A DNA stretch of 64,000 nucleotides from contig AP022133.1 of assembly GCA_014169315.1 (NCBI GenBank), positions 2,170,001 to 2,234,000 of the forward strand. Reading direction: 5' to 3'. Under the pieces are notes generated by a model. The model did not search any database. It was not told the DNA's origin and saw only the letters and a program-made list of their open reading frames with translations. A program made the position numbers and the translations under genes. This DNA is from Enterobacter cloacae. Its GTDB lineage: Bacteria; Pseudomonadota; Gammaproteobacteria; Enterobacterales; Enterobacteriaceae. This document shows, piece after piece, positions 61,259-64,000 of the stretch; position 1 is the first letter of the stretch; every line of letters starts with the position of its first letter.

Positions 61259-62656
61259 ATGAAGCGACTTAAAAACGAATTCAATTCTCTGGTGAACCGT
61301 GGCGTTGATCGCCATCTGCGTCTGGCGGTGACGGGGCTGAGCCGTAGCGGTAAAACGGCGTTCATCACCGCAATGGTGAACCAGTTACTTAACCTGCACA
61401 CCGGGGCGCGATTACCGCTGTTGAGCGCCGTGCGGGAAGAACGTCTGCTGGGCGTTAAGCGTGTACCACAGCGTGATTTTGGTATTCCACGTTTTACCTA
61501 TGACGAAGGGCTGGCGCAGCTGTACGGTGAACCACCGACCTGGCCGACGCCTACCCGTGGGGTGAGTGAAATTCGTCTGGCGCTGCGTTTTCGCTCCAGT
61601 GAATCGCTGATGCGACATTTTAAAGACACCTCTACGCTGTATCTTGAAATCGTGGATTACCCCGGCGAATGGCTGCTCGATTTACCTATGCTGGCACAGG
61701 ATTACCTCACCTGGTCCCGACAGATGACCGGTTTGTTACAGGGTCACCGTGCCGAGTGGTCGGCGAAATGGCGGACGCTGTGCGAAGGCTTAGATCCGCT
61801 TGCTCCTGCGGATGAAAACCGGCTGGCAGCCATTGCCGAAGCCTGGACGGATTATTTGCACCAGTGTAAGCAGGAAGGGTTGCATTTCATCCAGCCGGGG
61901 CGTTTTGTCCTGCCAGGGGATCTGGCGGGTGCGCCTGCACTCCAGTTTTTCCCGTGGCCGGACGTGGATGCCATCGGAGAATCAAAGCTGGCACAGGCGG
62001 ATAAGCACACTAACGCCGGAATGCTGCGCGAGCGTTACAATTATTACTGTGAAAAAGTGGTGAAGGGGTTCTATAAAAATTACTTTTTACGTTTCGATCG
62101 TCAGATTGTGCTGGTGGACTGCCTACAGCCGCTCAACAGCGGGCCGCAGGCGTTCAACGATATGCGCCTGGCACTGACACAGCTGATGCAAAGTTTTCAC
62201 TACGGGCAGCGCACGTTGTTCCGCCGCCTGTTTTCACCGGTGATCGACAAACTGCTGTTTGCGGCGACTAAAGCTGACCACGTGACGGTCGATCAACATG
62301 CCAATATGGTGTCGCTGTTGCAGCAACTGGTGCAGGATGCGTGGCAAAACGCGGCATTCGAAGGGATCAGTATGGACTGCCTCGGGCTGGCTTCCGTACA
62401 GGCAACGCAGGGGGGGCTGATTGACCTCAACGGCGAGAAAATTCCGGCATTGCGGGGTAACCGACTGAGTGATGGTGAACCGCTCACCGTCTATCCGGGT
62501 GAAGTGCCCGCGCGCCTGCCGGGACAGGCATTCTGGCAAAACCAGGGTTTCCAGTTTGAAGCATTCCGCCCGCAGGCCATGAACGTTGACCAGCCGTTGC
62601 CGCACATTCGTCTGGATGCGGCGCTGGAGTTTTTGATTGGAGATAAATTGCGATGA
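61259..62656 (+). CDS. ycjX: YcjX, DUF463 P-loop protein
   Basis: This 465-residue protein has Walker [24 protein letters not shown] near residue 22 and the DUF463 motif [18 protein letters not shown]. YcjX is a predicted GTPase co-regulated with psp genes by PspF/sigma-54 in E. coli relatives; its cell role is unclear. It overlaps ycjF by 4 bp. Confidence 0.95.
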   Translation: MKRLKNEFNSLVNRGVDRHLRLAVTGLSRSGKTAFITAMVNQLLNLHTGARLPLLSAVREERLLGVKRVPQRDFGIPRFTYDEGLAQLYGEPPTWPTPTRGVSEIRLALRFRSSESLMRHFKDTSTLYLEIVDYPGEWLLDLPMLAQDYLTWSRQMTGLLQGHRAEWSAKWRTLCEGLDPLAPADENRLAAIAEAWTDYLHQCKQEGLHFIQPGRFVLPGDLAGAPALQFFPWPDVDAIGESKLAQADKHTNAGMLRERYNYYCEKVVKGFYKNYFLRFDRQIVLVDCLQPLNSGPQAFNDMRLALTQLMQSFHYGQRTLFRRLFSPVIDKLLFAATKADHVTVDQHANMVSLLQQLVQDAWQNAAFEGISMDCLGLASVQATQGGLIDLNGEKIPALRGNRLSDGEPLTVYPGEVPARLPGQAFWQNQGFQFEAFRPQAMNVDQPLPHIRLDAALEFLIGDKLR

Positions 62657-63705
62657 CGGAACCGTTAAAACCGCGCATTGACTTTACCGGGACGCTTGAA
62701 CAGGAGCAGCAAGAGGCGTTTAAAACGGCGCAGACGTTCAGCGGCCCGCAGGCGGATAATTTTGCACCAGCACTGACCGAAGAACGGGGTGTCGAGGAAG
62801 GTCAGGCAGAAGCTGTCATTGAAGCTGCGCTGCGCCCAAAACGCAGTCTCTGGCGCAAGATGGTGGGCGCAGGGCTGGCGCTGTTTGGTGTTAGCGTGAT
62901 TGGACAGGGCGTGCAGTGGACTATCAACGCCTGGCAAACTCAGGACTGGGTGGCGATGGGCGGTTGTGCCGCGGGGGCGCTGATTGTGGGGGCTGGTGTC
63001 GGGTCGGTTGCCACCGAGTGGCGTCGCCTGTGGCGTTTGCGACAACGCGCACATGAACGTGATGAAGCCCGGGATCTGCTGCACAGCCACGGCACGGGAA
63101 AAGGCCGTGCTTTCTGTGAACAACTGGCCACTCAGGCCGGGATAGACCAGTCACATCCGGCGCTTCAGCGCTGGTATGCCGCCATCCATGAAACCCAGAA
63201 TGACCGGGAAGTGGTGACGCTTTATTCCCACATGGTACAACCCGTGCTGGATGCGCAGGCGCGACGTGAAATTAGCCGTTCGGCGGCAGAATCCACGTTG
63301 ATGATTGCCGTCAGCCCGCTGGCGCTGGTGGACATGGCGTTTATCGCCTGGCGTAACCTGCGCCTGATTAACCGCATCGCGAATCTTTACGGTATTGAGC
63401 TGGGTTATTACAGCCGCCTGAGGTTGTTTAAGCTGGTCTTACTGAATATCGCCTTTGCCGGTGCCAGCGAACTGGTACGCGAAGTGGGGATGGACTGGAT
63501 GTCGCAGGATCTGGCCGCGCGGCTTTCGGCACGCGCTGCACAGGGGATTGGTGCCGGTTTACTGACTGCGCGCCTGGGTATTAAAGCGATGGAAGTCTGC
63601 CGTCCGCTACCGTGGATTGACGACGATAAGCCACGGTTGGGCGATTTCCGCCGTGAGTTAATCGGCCAGCTTAAAGAAACGCTCAATAAAAAACCCACTC
63701 AGTAA
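62653..63705 (+). CDS. ycjF: YcjF, DUF697 inner-membrane protein
   Basis: This 350-residue membrane protein has two helices near residues 70-115 ([46 protein letters not shown]) and a C-terminal DUF697 domain ([37 protein letters not shown] region). It is paired with YcjX and the start overlaps the ycjX stop. Function is unknown. Confidence 0.94.
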   Translation: MTEPLKPRIDFTGTLEQEQQEAFKTAQTFSGPQADNFAPALTEERGVEEGQAEAVIEAALRPKRSLWRKMVGAGLALFGVSVIGQGVQWTINAWQTQDWVAMGGCAAGALIVGAGVGSVATEWRRLWRLRQRAHERDEARDLLHSHGTGKGRAFCEQLATQAGIDQSHPALQRWYAAIHETQNDREVVTLYSHMVQPVLDAQARREISRSAAESTLMIAVSPLALVDMAFIAWRNLRLINRIANLYGIELGYYSRLRLFKLVLLNIAFAGASELVREVGMDWMSQDLAARLSARAAQGIGAGLLTARLGIKAMEVCRPLPWIDDDKPRLGDFRRELIGQLKETLNKKPTQ

Positions 63706-63731
63706 GAGGTTTGTTCACTATTCGTGCTGGC

Positions 63732-63749
63732 TGTCAATATTTGTTGACA
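63732..63749 (+). promoter_or_regulatory. TyrR-box-like palindrome upstream of tyrR
   Basis: TGTCAATATTTGTTGACA fits the TyrR box TGTAAA-N6-TTTACA at 10 of 12 fixed positions, with the invariant G and C kept. It lies 69 bp before the tyrR start. TyrR represses its own gene in E. coli. Extended by three bases per side it is a perfect inverted repeat, so it might alternatively be the ycjF terminator. Confidence 0.55.
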
Positions 63750-63817
63750 GCCATCTTCCGGATCACCGTGATCTGACATATCATTTTAATGTTATTGGCT
63801 TAAACGGTGAATTTCCC

Positions 63818-64000
63818 ATGCGTCTGGAAGTCTTTTGTGAAGACCGTCTCGGTCTGACCCGCGAGTTACTCGATCTTCTTGTTTTGCGTAGCATTGATTT
63901 ACGTGGCATTGAGATCGATCCTGTCGGGCGAATTTACCTCAATTTTGCCGAAATTGAATTTAATACCTTCAGTAGCCTGATGGCGGAAATCCGCCGTATC
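63818..64000 (+). CDS. tyrR: TyrR regulator, N-terminal part
   Basis: The first 61 codons (MRLEVFCEDRLGLTRELLDLLVLRSIDLRGIEIDPVGRIYLNF) match the ACT domain that begins TyrR, which controls aromatic amino-acid synthesis and transport together with Tyr, Phe or Trp. The gene runs beyond the window edge. Confidence 0.95.
   Translation, partial: MRLEVFCEDRLGLTRELLDLLVLRSIDLRGIEIDPVGRIYLNFAEIEFNTFSSLMAEIRRI

Overview
The window is chromosomal DNA from a member of the Enterobacteriaceae. From about 19.4 kb to the right end the genes follow the trp-to-tyrR order of E. coli and its relatives, with protein lengths matching the E. coli orthologues almost to the residue. An rpfF-type DSF synthase gene beside the pdeR/gmr-type gene, and mgtC beside trpA, point to an Enterobacter/Cronobacter/Leclercia-like genus rather than E. 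coli itself. This genus call is inference; no rRNA gene is present.

Left arm (1-13.6 kb): a mosaic of mobile DNA. It starts with the end of an IS110-family transposase. A cargo block follows: a DUF134 DNA-binding protein, a NifX/NifB-like protein with a His/Cys-rich tail, a PaaI-type thioesterase, a Dps-family ferritin, a two-cysteine ArsR repressor divergent from a CoA-disulfide-reductase/rhodanese fusion, and an isoprenylcysteine-methyltransferase-like membrane protein. Then come a complete IS5-type element, a decapitated aspartoacylase-family gene, a threonine-dehydratase-like gene, an iron-type alcohol dehydrogenase, a second IS5-type copy cut by IS26, a 5'-truncated SWIM-motif gene and a HigBA toxin-antitoxin pair. 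The arm ends inside the 3' part of a GntP-family permease gene.

Junction region (13.6-19.4 kb): lutCBA (lactate oxidation) and mgtC-mgtB face an IS903 that has no target duplication. It sits 14 bp from the lutA start on one side and removes all but 37 codons of mgtB on the other, which fits an IS903-mediated deletion. The mgtC leader is still present, with a small peptide gene carrying three successive proline codons and a terminator-like hairpin.

Core (19.4-64 kb): trpLEGDCFBA with operator and attenuator; rnm-yciO-rluB; btuR-yciK; sohB; yciN; topA; cysB; ymiA-yciX-ymiC; acnA; ribA; pgpB-lapA-lapB; pyrF-yciH; osmB; yciT; yciZ; the DSF pair rpfF/rpfR (convergent, overlapping by 4 bp); rnb; yciW; fabI; sapABCDF; pspF/pspABCD with a sigma-54 promoter; ycjX-ycjF; and the start of tyrR behind a TyrR-box-like palindrome.

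The most noteworthy items are the DSF synthase/receptor pair with a structured rpfF leader, the persulfide-type repressor/reductase pair next to the DUF134/NifX module, and the IS903 deletion that joined lutABC to the mgt operon. I saw no tRNA, rRNA or CRISPR array.
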